A stretch of 7,708 nt of DNA from Acidobacteriota bacterium (GCA_003224195.1 QHYP01000248.1:1-7708); one strand, 5' to 3'; shown: positions 1-5,954, counted from the first letter of the stretch. Made by a program: numbers and translations. The notes: a model not told the origin generated them from the sequence alone.

Positions 1-1
1 C

Positions 2-808
2 TACAGCTCGAAAGGGCCGACGGCATTTGACTTTGTGGTGAAACCTGACATCGTCGCACCCGGAAATCGGGTCATCTCCACCCTGGCGCCGAATGCGCCC
101 CTACTGAGTTCCCCCACCGACGTTTATCTGAGCGAGTACTCCAACTCGACGACTACCAGCACCGGATCGGGCGGCAATACCAAAAACAATAAGAAGAGCT
201 CCAAGTCAAGCCTCTCCACCGTGACCACGAACACGATCTCGCCGTCTTATATGCGGTTAAGCGGCACAAGCATGGCCACCCCCGTGGTGAGCGGCGCCGC
301 CGCACTTCTGCTTCAGCAGAATCCGAACCTCACGCCGGACCAAGTGAAGGCCCGCCTGATGAAGACGGCCTCCAAGAACTTTCCGGCTGTCAGCACGGTC
401 ACCGACCCCACGACGGGCATCACCTATACGGATTACTACGACATTTTCACCATTGGCGCCGGCTACCTGGACATTGCGGCGGCGCTTTCCAATGGCGACG
501 TGGCCGATGCTTCGGCTGTATCTCCGACCGCGGTCTTTGACCCCACAACTCAAAGCGTCTCCTTGGTCACCGGAACGGGCGTTGTTTGGGGAGATTCCGC
601 AAATTGGAGCACTTCGATCGTTTGGGGCTCAAACGTATTCGTGAACGGGACAGCCGTGCTGTGGGGCAGTGGTGTTTGCTGGGGCACGAGCACCAGTGCC
701 GGTTTCAGCGTTGTATGGGGTTCGGGGGTCGTTTGGGGCGACGAAACGAATCTGGCGACATCCACGGCATTGTCCCAAGCTGGCGTTACCATCACGGGGG
801 AGAACTAA
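2..808 (+). CDS. S8 (subtilisin-like) serine protease, C-terminal part, 5' end outside window
   Basis: This is the C-terminal part of a secreted subtilase, a serine endopeptidase. The open frame runs to the window edge at base 2 and begins with YSSKGPT, followed by VKPDIVAPGNRVIS, the conserved stretch of the catalytic domain before the active-site serine. The serine is in GTSMATPVVSGAAALLLQ (about 267-320). The catalytic Asp and His must lie upstream of the window. Between the APG block and GTSMATP sits a low-complexity insert rich in Ser, Thr, Asn and Lys (about 140-245), probably a surface loop. After the catalytic domain, about 60 residues carry six Trp-Gly motifs of the form VVWGD or VVWGS. 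Similar tails are common in acidobacterial S8 proteases as I recall them. The GTG codons at 35 and 38 are internal, because homology continues upstream of them. The next gene starts 1 nt after this stop, so the two are probably co-transcribed. Confidence 0.93.
   Translation, partial: YSSKGPTAFDFVVKPDIVAPGNRVISTLAPNAPLLSSPTDVYLSEYSNSTTTSTGSGGNTKNNKKSSKSSLSTVTTNTISPSYMRLSGTSMATPVVSGAAALLLQQNPNLTPDQVKARLMKTASKNFPAVSTVTDPTTGITYTDYYDIFTIGAGYLDIAAALSNGDVADASAVSPTAVFDPTTQSVSLVTGTGVVWGDSANWSTSIVWGSNVFVNGTAVLWGSGVCWGTSTSAGFSVVWGSGVVWGDETNLATSTALSQAGVTITGEN
581..742 (+). repeat. Trp-Gly (VVWGD/S) short peptide repeats in protease C-terminus
   Basis: Six Trp-Gly codon pairs occur with TGG starting at 587, 623, 662, 680, 716 and 734. 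The gaps are 12, 13, 6, 12 and 6 residues, so the motif follows a step of about six residues. A further Trp (in ANWSTS) falls exactly halfway in the first 12-residue gap. The usual motif is a hydrophobic pair, then WG, then S, D or T. The DNA copies differ in codon choice (GTTGTT, ATCGTT, GTGCTG, GTTTGC, GTTGTA, GTCGTT), so this is a protein-level repeat and not a recent DNA duplication. The function is unknown; a stacked beta structure or a cell-surface interaction region is inference. Confidence 0.8.
796..802 (+). promoter_or_regulatory. Shine-Dalgarno sequence for the membrane protein gene
   Basis: GGGGGAG lies inside the last codons of the protease gene and is followed by a 7-nt spacer to the ATG at 810. 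It decides the start of the downstream gene. The same frame is open from a TTG/GTG-type codon further upstream (from 669), but that part is only a shadow of the protease. Confidence 0.75.
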
Positions 809-809
809 A

Positions 810-1568
810 ATGGCGGCCGCAGAACAGGCGCGAGAGGCCGTGACTCCCAAAGCCGGACTTTACATTGCCTCGATCGCGGCCGCCGGACTGGCCCTCCTGA
901 CCCTGGGCCTGTCCCACTGGCAGTCCTCCGGGACCGCTCGGTTCGCGGCCTTCTTCTTCCTCGCCGCCGCCGCTTCCACTCAGAAGATCCGCCTGCCCAG
1001 GATGCGGGGCACGATGTCCTTGAGCTTCCTGTTCATCCTCATCGGAATTGCGAACTTCAGCTTCTCCGAAACACTCCTTCTGGGGTGCACTGCCGCCCTT
1101 ATCCAGACCTTCTGGATGGCCAAGCGGCAACCCCGGGTCGAACAAGTCGTTTTCAACATCGCCACACTGGTACTATGCGCCGGATTTGCCGATTGGATGG
1201 GCCATGAGGCGTCGGTTCTGGCCCGTACAAACTCCCTGGTCTTGCTCATCGCCGCGGCCACTTTCCTGTTTCTTGTGTTGAACACCGGCTTAGTTGCTGT
1301 GGTTATCTCACTAACGGAACAGAAGCCTTTTGGGAAAGAATGGCTGTACTGCTTCTATTGGTCGTTCCCCTATTTCCTTGTGGGCGGTGTGGCGGCCGGA
1401 CTAGTCAGTGCACTGAGCCGTTCCAGTGGATGGTTCAGCGGGCTCCTCGTGCTTCCGCTGATGTACTTGTGCCACCTCTGGTATCAGATTCACGTGCAAA
1501 ACGCGATTCAAGAGCAGGCGACGGAGCCTGAGCCTGAGGCAAATTCGGTTCTAGCCGAAACTCTCTAA
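810..1568 (+). CDS. Multi-pass membrane protein resembling a sensor module without output domain
   Basis: This is a 252-residue integral membrane protein of unknown function. I count about seven or eight hydrophobic segments: roughly residues 17-35, 44-56, 69-85, 87-103, 113-128, 142-168, 180-202 and 208-224. A charged loop (KIRLPRMRG, 59-67) follows the second segment, and the acidic Glu/Pro-rich tail after residue 226 is probably cytoplasmic. No enzymatic motif is visible. The pattern KIRLPRMRGTMS, the loop AKRQP and the stretch WSFPYFLVGG recall the N-terminal membrane region of acidobacterial GGDEF or HD-GYP signalling proteins, from memory and not from a search. Here the protein stops where such an output domain would begin. 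The start at 810 is chosen for its Shine-Dalgarno sequence and its position 1 nt after the protease stop, which suggests co-translation with the protease. The stop TAA (1566-1568) overlaps the stop of an opposite-strand fragment. Confidence 0.8.
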   Translation: MAAAEQAREAVTPKAGLYIASIAAAGLALLTLGLSHWQSSGTARFAAFFFLAAAASTQKIRLPRMRGTMSLSFLFILIGIANFSFSETLLLGCTAALIQTFWMAKRQPRVEQVVFNIATLVLCAGFADWMGHEASVLARTNSLVLLIAAATFLFLVLNTGLVAVVISLTEQKPFGKEWLYCFYWSFPYFLVGGVAAGLVSALSRSSGWFSGLLVLPLMYLCHLWYQIHVQNAIQEQATEPEPEANSVLAETL

Positions 1569-1693
1569 GCTTCCCGACCGCCTTCCGGTCCGGCCGAATC
1601 GCAGCGCACTACCTCCGCGTCAAATTCTCGCAAAAACGAATCATCGTAATACAACCGCCGCGTCGGCGTCAGTCTTTCAGCGCTCGCTGCCAT
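1565..1693 (-). pseudogene. N-terminal remnant of an alanyl-tRNA editing (AlaX-like) protein
   Basis: A minus-strand frame begins with ATG at 1693, inside the 3' end of thrC (25-nt overlap), and ends with TAG at 1567-1565, giving 42 residues. It contains RRLYYDDSFLREFDAEVV (codons about 12-29), which matches the typical opening of stand-alone alanyl-tRNA editing proteins related to the AlaRS editing domain. These proteins deacylate mischarged tRNA-Ala. In the family, a few residues later a strand such as VVLDRTAFYPTSGGQ should follow, and then the metal-binding HxxxH motif. None of this is present: the frame runs straight into the end of the membrane protein gene. The overlap with thrC suggests it was once the second gene of a thrC operon. 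It is either a truncated remnant, the result of a rearrangement, or an assembly join. A very short functional peptide is unlikely. The identification rests on pattern memory over about 20 residues. Confidence 0.6.
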
Positions 1694-2865
1694 GCTTCCG
1701 AATACTTGTACCCGCTTCCCGTGTTGAACAGCACCACTGCTTCTTCCCGCCGAATCCAGCCCGACGCCGCGATCTTCCGCCCCGCAGCGATCGTCGCCGC
1801 TCCCTCCGGCGCGGCAAAGATTCCTTCTGCCGCCGCTAGGTCCCTGCCCGCATGCAGCATCTCTTCGTCGGTGACGCTCACCGCCGTGCCGCGCGTCTGC
1901 CGCAGCATCCGCAGCATCAAGAAGTCGCCGAGCGGCCCCGGCACGCGCAGTCCCGAGGCAATCGTCGCCGCATGCTGAATGGGCTCCGCCGTGTCCTGCT
2001 TCTGTTCCCAGGCCTTGACGATCGGCGCGCAGCCCGCCGCCTGCACCACCACCATGCGCGGCCGCTCCGCCCCGATCCACCCCATCTCCTGCATCTCGTC
2101 GAACGCCTTGCACATTCCAATCAAGCCGACGCCACCTCCCGTCGGGTACAAAATCACCTCCGGCAACTCGCCATCGAACTGCTCCCACAGCTCGTATCCC
2201 ATCGTCTTCTTGCCCTCGACGCGGTATGGCTCCTTCAGCGTCGAAATGTCGTACCACCCTTCGTGATCTTTTCTTTCCGCGACGTACCGCCCGCAATCGG
2301 AAATCAGCCCGTTCAGCTCGATGACCTTCGCTCCGAACGCCCGGCATTCCATGACGTTCGCAGCCGGGGTGTCCGCCGGCATCACGATCACCGCGCCAAG
2401 CCCCGCTGCGGCGGCGTACGCCGCAAGCGCCCCGCCTGCATTCCCCGCCGTGGGTGCGGCCAGCGTCTTCGCGCCCAAGTGCTTCGCCTGTGCCACTGCC
2501 ACGGACATTCCGCGCGCCTTGAACGAGCCTGTGGGGTTCAACGCTTCGTCCTTCACGTACAGGCGCTTTAGTCCCATCGCGGCACCCAGCCGCTCCGCCG
2601 GCACCAGGGGCGTCATCCCCTCCCCGAGCGTGAGCGGCGCACAGCCTGGCAGCACCTCGGCATACCGCCACAGATTTTTTGGCCGCGTCAGAAGATTCTG
2701 GTGCGTCAGCGTCCGTGCCGCTTGCGCCAGGTCATAGCGCGCGAAATACGGCTTTCCGCAGGTGCACAAGTGCGCCTCGGCATTCGCCTCTGTACGGCTT
2801 CCGCACTTGGAGCATTCCAGATGAGAGAGCTTAGAACGTTTGGAAAGAGCCGTCGTGCTAGCCAT
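1669..2865 (-). CDS. thrC: Threonine synthase
   Basis: This enzyme uses PLP to convert O-phospho-L-homoserine and water to L-threonine and phosphate, the last step of threonine synthesis in the cytoplasm. The 398-residue protein is full length. It has an N-terminal zinc-ribbon-like Cys pattern (C18, C21, C34, C36), as in many threonine synthases of this class. The PLP lysine is K116 in NPTGSFKARG, with SAGN-like TAGNAGGALAAYAAAAG at about 139-155. The glycine-rich phosphate loop PTGGGVGLIGM is at about 241-251, and the C-terminal TGSGYKY is typical of the family. A related PLP lyase of the same fold, such as threonine dehydratase, is less likely because of the zinc ribbon and the TGSGYKY ending. 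The ATG at 2865 has no Shine-Dalgarno sequence. Its only neighbour on the same strand is the AlaX-like fragment, which overlaps its 3' end. Confidence 0.95.
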   Translation of the reverse strand: MASTTALSKRSKLSHLECSKCGSRTEANAEAHLCTCGKPYFARYDLAQAARTLTHQNLLTRPKNLWRYAEVLPGCAPLTLGEGMTPLVPAERLGAAMGLKRLYVKDEALNPTGSFKARGMSVAVAQAKHLGAKTLAAPTAGNAGGALAAYAAAAGLGAVIVMPADTPAANVMECRAFGAKVIELNGLISDCGRYVAERKDHEGWYDISTLKEPYRVEGKKTMGYELWEQFDGELPEVILYPTGGGVGLIGMCKAFDEMQEMGWIGAERPRMVVVQAAGCAPIVKAWEQKQDTAEPIQHAATIASGLRVPGPLGDFLMLRMLRQTRGTAVSVTDEEMLHAGRDLAAAEGIFAAPEGAATIAAGRKIAASGWIRREEAVVLFNTGSGYKYSEAWQRALKD

Positions 2866-2874
2866 ACGCCGACG

Positions 2875-2880
2875 AGTCTA
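2875..2880 (-). promoter_or_regulatory. Candidate -10 element of thrC
   Basis: On the minus strand TAGACT (four of six matches to TATAAT) ends 9 nt before the thrC ATG. Normal spacing would put the transcription start about 3 nt before the ATG, a nearly leaderless mRNA, which fits the missing Shine-Dalgarno sequence. I see no good -35 box at 16-18 bp. An A/T tract (2898-2905) lies near that position. Weak call. Confidence 0.25.
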
Positions 2881-2953
2881 GCACAGCCACGCGGGCCAAT
2901 TTTTTCGCCCCGCAATGAACCACCTGAGGCATCGGCGGCGCGCCGATTCACGG

Positions 2954-2959
2954 TACAAT
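2954..2959 (+). promoter_or_regulatory. Candidate -10 element giving a leaderless HAD mRNA
   Basis: TACAAT (five of six matches to TATAAT) ends 6 nt before the ATG at 2966. With the usual distance from the -10 box to +1, transcription would begin on the A of this ATG. There is no Shine-Dalgarno sequence in front of the gene, which fits a leaderless mRNA. No recognisable -35 box lies 16-19 bp upstream, and there is no extended -10 TG. Confidence 0.4.
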
Positions 2960-2965
2960 GCATCC

Positions 2966-3817
2966 ATGGCCGTGCGTCTGATCGCCATCGATATTGACGG
3001 CACGCTTCTCGACAGCCAATGGAAGCTGCCCGAGGCCAATCGCGCGGCGATTGTCGAAGCGACGCGCCGGGGCATCGAAGTCGCTCTGGTGACCGGCCGG
3101 CGGTACGACTTCGCCATGCCCGTGGCGCGTCGGCTCGAGTGTCCTCTGACGATGATCATTAATAACGGCGCGCTGATTCGTTCGCAGGACGGCCGCACCC
3201 ACTTGCGCCACCTGCTCCCGCGCGACACTGCCCGGCGCGTGCTCGACGCTACGCGCACCTGGCGCGACGCAGCCGCCGTCGTCTTCGACCGTCAGCGAGA
3301 GAACCAGATCATCCTCGAATCACTGAACTGGGACGATCCTATCCGTCAAAGCTATTACACGCGCAATCGCGAATATCTCGCCCAGGTCGTACCGCTCGAA
3401 ACCTGCTTGACAGAAGACCCAATCCAGGTGATGTTCTCCAGCAGCGTTGAGCGCATGCGGCAGACCGAGGCAGCCTTGCGCGCCGCGATGTTTGCCGCGG
3501 AGTACGCGCTCGCGGTCACGGTCTACGAGAGCCGCGACTTCTCAATGATTGACGTCATCAATCCGGTGTGCTCGAAGGGCGCTGCGCTGGCGGAATGGGC
3601 CGGGCTCCGCGGTCTGGCCCGCGAAGAAGTGATGGCCATCGGCGACAATCACAACGACGTGGAAATGCTCTCCTTTGCGGGCCGGCCCGTCGTCATGGGC
3701 AATAGCGTGCCTGAACTGAAGTCCTTCGGCTGGCACGAGACTCTCTCCAATGACGACGCCGGGGTTGCCGCCGCCATCGCGCATTTCGCGTTTGAGGAGG
3801 CGCCGGAATGCGCCTGA
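2966..3817 (+). CDS. Cof-type HAD-superfamily phosphatase
   Basis: This is a cytoplasmic phosphatase of the Cof (C2-cap, HAD subfamily IIB) group, which hydrolyses small phosphorylated metabolites such as sugar phosphates or FMN. The substrate cannot be read from sequence. All four HAD motifs are present in 283 residues: motif I with D9 and D11 in IDIDGTLLD, motif II with T43 in LVTGRR, the motif III lysine K204 in NPVCSKGAAL, and motif IV GDNHNDVEML with D227 and D231. The region between motifs II and III (about 50-190) is the C2 cap, and the length is normal for the family. I chose the ATG at 2966 because MAVRLIAIDIDGT is the normal family beginning; an upstream in-frame ATG at 2915 would add an Arg/His-rich stretch without family resemblance. 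The 3' end holds the Shine-Dalgarno sequence of the next gene, and the stop TGA overlaps its probable start region, so the two genes are likely translationally coupled. Confidence 0.92.
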   Translation: MAVRLIAIDIDGTLLDSQWKLPEANRAAIVEATRRGIEVALVTGRRYDFAMPVARRLECPLTMIINNGALIRSQDGRTHLRHLLPRDTARRVLDATRTWRDAAAVVFDRQRENQIILESLNWDDPIRQSYYTRNREYLAQVVPLETCLTEDPIQVMFSSSVERMRQTEAALRAAMFAAEYALAVTVYESRDFSMIDVINPVCSKGAALAEWAGLRGLAREEVMAIGDNHNDVEMLSFAGRPVVMGNSVPELKSFGWHETLSNDDAGVAAAIAHFAFEEAPECA

Positions 3818-4481
3818 CGCCATTCTCATCAGCGTGGCAGCGCCGCTCCGCGCCGAATACATCGTTCTACGCTCGGGCCAGCGTATCGCCGTAACCGGCT
3901 ACGAGCGCATCGGCGATTCCTACCGCTTGCAGGTACGAGGCGGTGTTGTCCAAGTGGCGGCTTCGGAGATTGTTTCCGTCGAACCGCAGGATGTTTTCCA
4001 GCCGTTGCCTCCGGCCCCACCCGAAAAAGGGCCGTTTTCTGAGCTGATCCAGTCGGCGGCGCAGAGCTATGGAGTGGACGCTGACCTCATCACCAGCGTA
4101 ATCGCAGTGGAATCGAACTTCGAGCCGCGCGCCATTTCCGGGCGCAACGCGCGCGGTCTGATGCAGCTCCTTCCCGAAACGGCTCAACGCCTCGGGGTGC
4201 AAAATATTTTCGATCCGCGCGAAAACATCGACGGCGGGACGCGGTACCTCAAGGAGCTTCTCGACCGCTACAAAAACGACCTTGTCCTAGTGCTCGCCGC
4301 GTACAACGCGGGACCTGACCGCGTGGAACAGTATGGTGATGTCCCGCCCTATGCCGAGACGCGCGCTTACGTGCGTCGCGTCAGGCGCAACTACGAGCAG
4401 CGCAAAACGCTCCAAACGAGCCCAACTTCCAACGGAGTTGCTGCCTCAGGCACAAAATCCAAACCGACCGCGAGTCTTTAG
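3750..4481 (+). CDS. Lytic transglycosylase (SLT, GH23-type), start uncertain or frameshifted
   Basis: This is an exported peptidoglycan lytic transglycosylase, which cleaves the MurNAc-GlcNAc bond with formation of 1,6-anhydroMurNAc. Counting from 3750, the catalytic Glu is E121 in AVESNFEPRA, followed by GLMQLLPETAQRLGV, then DGGTRYLKELLDRY, the family motif AAYNAGP (Y185), and PPYAETRAYVRRV near the end. Before the SLT domain there is a small beta-rich stretch (EYIVLRSGQRIAVTGYE onward, about 36-80) and a Pro-rich linker. The C-terminal tail is low complexity. A likely signal peptide core is ILISVAAPLRA, cleaved before EYIV. The true start is unclear. ATG 3750 overlaps the HAD gene by 68 nt and has no Shine-Dalgarno sequence; TTG 3792 would give a better signal peptide; GTG 3834 would cut the signal peptide. 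The best-placed start, ATG 3808 with its Shine-Dalgarno sequence, is one base out of frame. It meets the pilus operon tail to tail 16 nt downstream. Confidence 0.85.
   Translation: MTTPGLPPPSRISRLRRRRNAPDAILISVAAPLRAEYIVLRSGQRIAVTGYERIGDSYRLQVRGGVVQVAASEIVSVEPQDVFQPLPPAPPEKGPFSELIQSAAQSYGVDADLITSVIAVESNFEPRAISGRNARGLMQLLPETAQRLGVQNIFDPRENIDGGTRYLKELLDRYKNDLVLVLAAYNAGPDRVEQYGDVPPYAETRAYVRRVRRNYEQRKTLQTSPTSNGVAASGTKSKPTASL
3794..3800 (+). promoter_or_regulatory. Strong Shine-Dalgarno sequence before ATG 3808
   Basis: GAGGAGG lies in the last codons of the HAD gene, 7 nt before an ATG at 3808. That is ideal spacing for a start there. However, the ATG at 3808 is out of frame with the lytic transglycosylase, which is the only coding candidate downstream. 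This site is the main evidence that the transglycosylase start region carries a frameshift. Confidence 0.7.
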
Positions 4482-4497
4482 GACTTGAACCGAAGTG

Positions 4498-5406
4498 TCA
4501 GCGCTGCTGCAGGTTTTGTGACTGCGGCGGCGGATTGGGATTCGGATTCGGCGGCTGGGGCATGGGGTTCATGGGAGAAGGATTCTGCGGCGCTCCCGGC
4601 CGCGTTCCGAGGGGAGTTCCGATGTGCGTGGTGGGCTGGCCAATTTGAATCGTGTCTTTCGACGGGTCCCAGTAAAACTCCCATTCGATGTATCTCTTCC
4701 CCTTGTCATAGACTTTGACGGATCGCTTGGGGATCTTGCAGCCCACGCCGATGATGTTGCCGCCAACGATCGTCGATGGCATCGACGACAGGATCTGCTC
4801 CGGACTTGGGGTCTTCCCTGAAGAGTCCGGCTGACCCGTTCCCGTGCCCTGGTCAGTACCCGTCGGCTGACCGCCACTGCCTGGCTGAGTTCCTCCGAAG
4901 CCCGTCTGTAAACCGCCGCTCGGTGGCTGTCCACCCAGCGGGTTTTGCGCGCCTCCAAGGGGCTGGGTTGGTGAACCACCAAGCTGACCCAATCCCGGCC
5001 CCGAGCCAGCCGTCCCGGGAAGCGTCAGTTTCCCCTGGTTCTGCTTGACGCTGCCGATGAGTTGTCCCATCGGACCTACGTAAATGAGCCGCCAGCTTCC
5101 ATCCACAGGATTCATCGGGTCCTTATAGGCCTGGCGCATAAAGCGAATGCCAGTCTTCGGCTTGCTGAGGTCGTCGAGGGAGGTGGGGAAGTGCCCGGTC
5201 TTGCGGTAGTAGAGTTTGATGCCGCGAACGTATTGCTTGCCGCGCCAGATGGTTTCGGTTTCCTTCTCCCGGATGCCCTGCGTCAGGATATCCGGCGAAG
5301 CCGCCATCGTGGCAATCATCAATAGCGTAAGGAAGAACAAAACCAGAAGGAGTGCATAGCCCCCCTGGCGCTTTCCGGCTGCCCGGATTTTGCCCGGCGT
5401 TTTCAT
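4498..5406 (-). CDS. Prepilin-like (pseudopilin-type) protein with Gly/Pro-rich low-complexity regions
   Basis: This 302-residue protein is probably exported and membrane-anchored, with a prepilin-like N-terminus. A basic leader (residues 1-14) precedes GG and a hydrophobic helix starting YALLLVLFFLTLLMIA (17-32), so cleavage by prepilin peptidase after G16 is possible. The usual Glu at mature position 5 is Leu (L21), which is known mainly in minor or atypical pilins. Residues 45-118 (REKETETIWRGKQY, then LYYRKTGHFPTSLDDL and DGSWRLIYVGPMGQLIGS) resemble GspG-like pseudopilin folds. Residues about 129-205 are a Gly/Gln/Pro/Thr-rich low-complexity linker. A second short ordered block (about 206-258) follows, and the last 40 residues are rich in Pro and Asn. 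The ATG overlaps the stop of the upstream gene by 4 nt (ATGA). It is the last gene of the pilus operon. The exact role, minor pilin or pseudopilin-like assembly factor, is inference. Confidence 0.75.
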   Translation of the reverse strand: MKTPGKIRAAGKRQGGYALLLVLFFLTLLMIATMAASPDILTQGIREKETETIWRGKQYVRGIKLYYRKTGHFPTSLDDLSKPKTGIRFMRQAYKDPMNPVDGSWRLIYVGPMGQLIGSVKQNQGKLTLPGTAGSGPGLGQLGGSPTQPLGGAQNPLGGQPPSGGLQTGFGGTQPGSGGQPTGTDQGTGTGQPDSSGKTPSPEQILSSMPSTIVGGNIIGVGCKIPKRSVKVYDKGKRYIEWEFYWDPSKDTIQIGQPTTHIGTPLGTRPGAPQNPSPMNPMPQPPNPNPNPPPQSQNLQQR

Positions 5407-5954
5407 GCGGGCGGCCCCTGCTGTTGTTCCAATGGCGCGGATCCCCGCCGGCCGGAAGAGACCTCCTCAAAATCCACGCTCGCGTTTCCGATACGCAGAA
5501 CGCGCAAGCGTCCCTGAAGCATATCTCCTTCGCCGACGATGAATACATCCTCGCCATCGGTGAAGAACGCCAGCCGGCCGTGTCCGGACGGCGCCGTTCC
5601 ATACCCGAAGAACTTCATGTTTGGCGGCAGCGTCAAAGGAGGCGGCGGTGGAGGCGGCTGTGGTTCCGGCGGAGGCGCTGGGTCGGGTATGGGTTTTTTC
5701 GTCTCCACGGGCGGAGGTGGGGGAAGAACGTTGAATGGATTTCTCCCATTCGTCTTATAGTCGGTCCTGCGGATCCTCTCGAGTTTGTCCCAGCGGATTC
5801 GCGAGTTCTCCACTGGTATTGGCAGGTATTTCTGCGCGGCAGCGATCGCGATGCCAGCGGATCCACCCGGCTTCCCGCCGTAGTAATACCAGACCGCCGC
5901 TGCCATCAGCGCCAGCAGTATGAGAGTGAGCCCCTCTTTGGTCTGCTTCGTCAT
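5403..5954 (-). CDS. PilP/GspC-like inner-membrane protein with proline-rich linker
   Basis: This 183-residue single-pass protein sits directly after pilO, where pilP is found in type IV pilus operons. A short cytoplasmic start is followed by a membrane helix (about 8-25), a periplasmic stretch ending in GRNPFNV (70-76), and a linker that is mostly proline (78-111). A small C-terminal beta domain follows (about 112-163), with FFGYGTAPSGHGRLAFFTDGE and then VFIVGEGDMLQGRLRVLRI. This C-terminal pattern of strands and a 'GDxLxGxxVxxI' motif is like the homology region of GspC and PilP, which contacts the secretin and passes the inner-membrane signal outward. Unlike classical PilP it shows no lipoprotein Cys, and its helix makes it look more like GspC. 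The start codon overlaps the pilO stop (ATGA), and the stop overlaps the next start. The assignment is by position and architecture and not by strong sequence identity. Confidence 0.72.
   Translation of the reverse strand: MTKQTKEGLTLILLALMAAAVWYYYGGKPGGSAGIAIAAAQKYLPIPVENSRIRWDKLERIRRTDYKTNGRNPFNVLPPPPPVETKKPIPDPAPPPEPQPPPPPPPLTLPPNMKFFGYGTAPSGHGRLAFFTDGEDVFIVGEGDMLQGRLRVLRIGNASVDFEEVSSGRRGSAPLEQQQGPPA

Noticed and set aside
1576..1590. Small inverted repeat GACCG-CCTTC-CGGTC between the convergent genes as a terminator.
   Set aside because: The stem is only 5 bp, no T tract follows on either strand, and the bases lie in the AlaX-like coding fragment.
1852..2571. Long plus-strand open frame opposite thrC.
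   Set aside because: Arg/His-rich shadow of the GC-rich thrC gene with no domain pattern; thrC on the other strand has all its catalytic motifs.
1694..2671. Upstream extension of the AlaX-like frame on the minus strand (open to 2671).
   Set aside because: Gly/Arg/Ala-rich out-of-frame reading of thrC; only the last 42 codons look like a protein.
2915..2965. Longer N-terminus for the HAD phosphatase from ATG 2915.
   Set aside because: The extra 17 residues (Arg/His-rich) do not resemble the family, and the upstream DNA contains the likely -10 element.
4473..4485. AGTC/GACT hairpin around the transglycosylase stop as a bidirectional terminator.
   Set aside because: Only four base pairs and no T run.
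5637..5725. G-rich plus-strand stretch with several GG and GGG runs, a possible G-quadruplex.
   Set aside because: It is the complement of proline codons in the linker of the minus-strand pilP-like gene, which explains the composition; the GGG runs are unevenly spaced.
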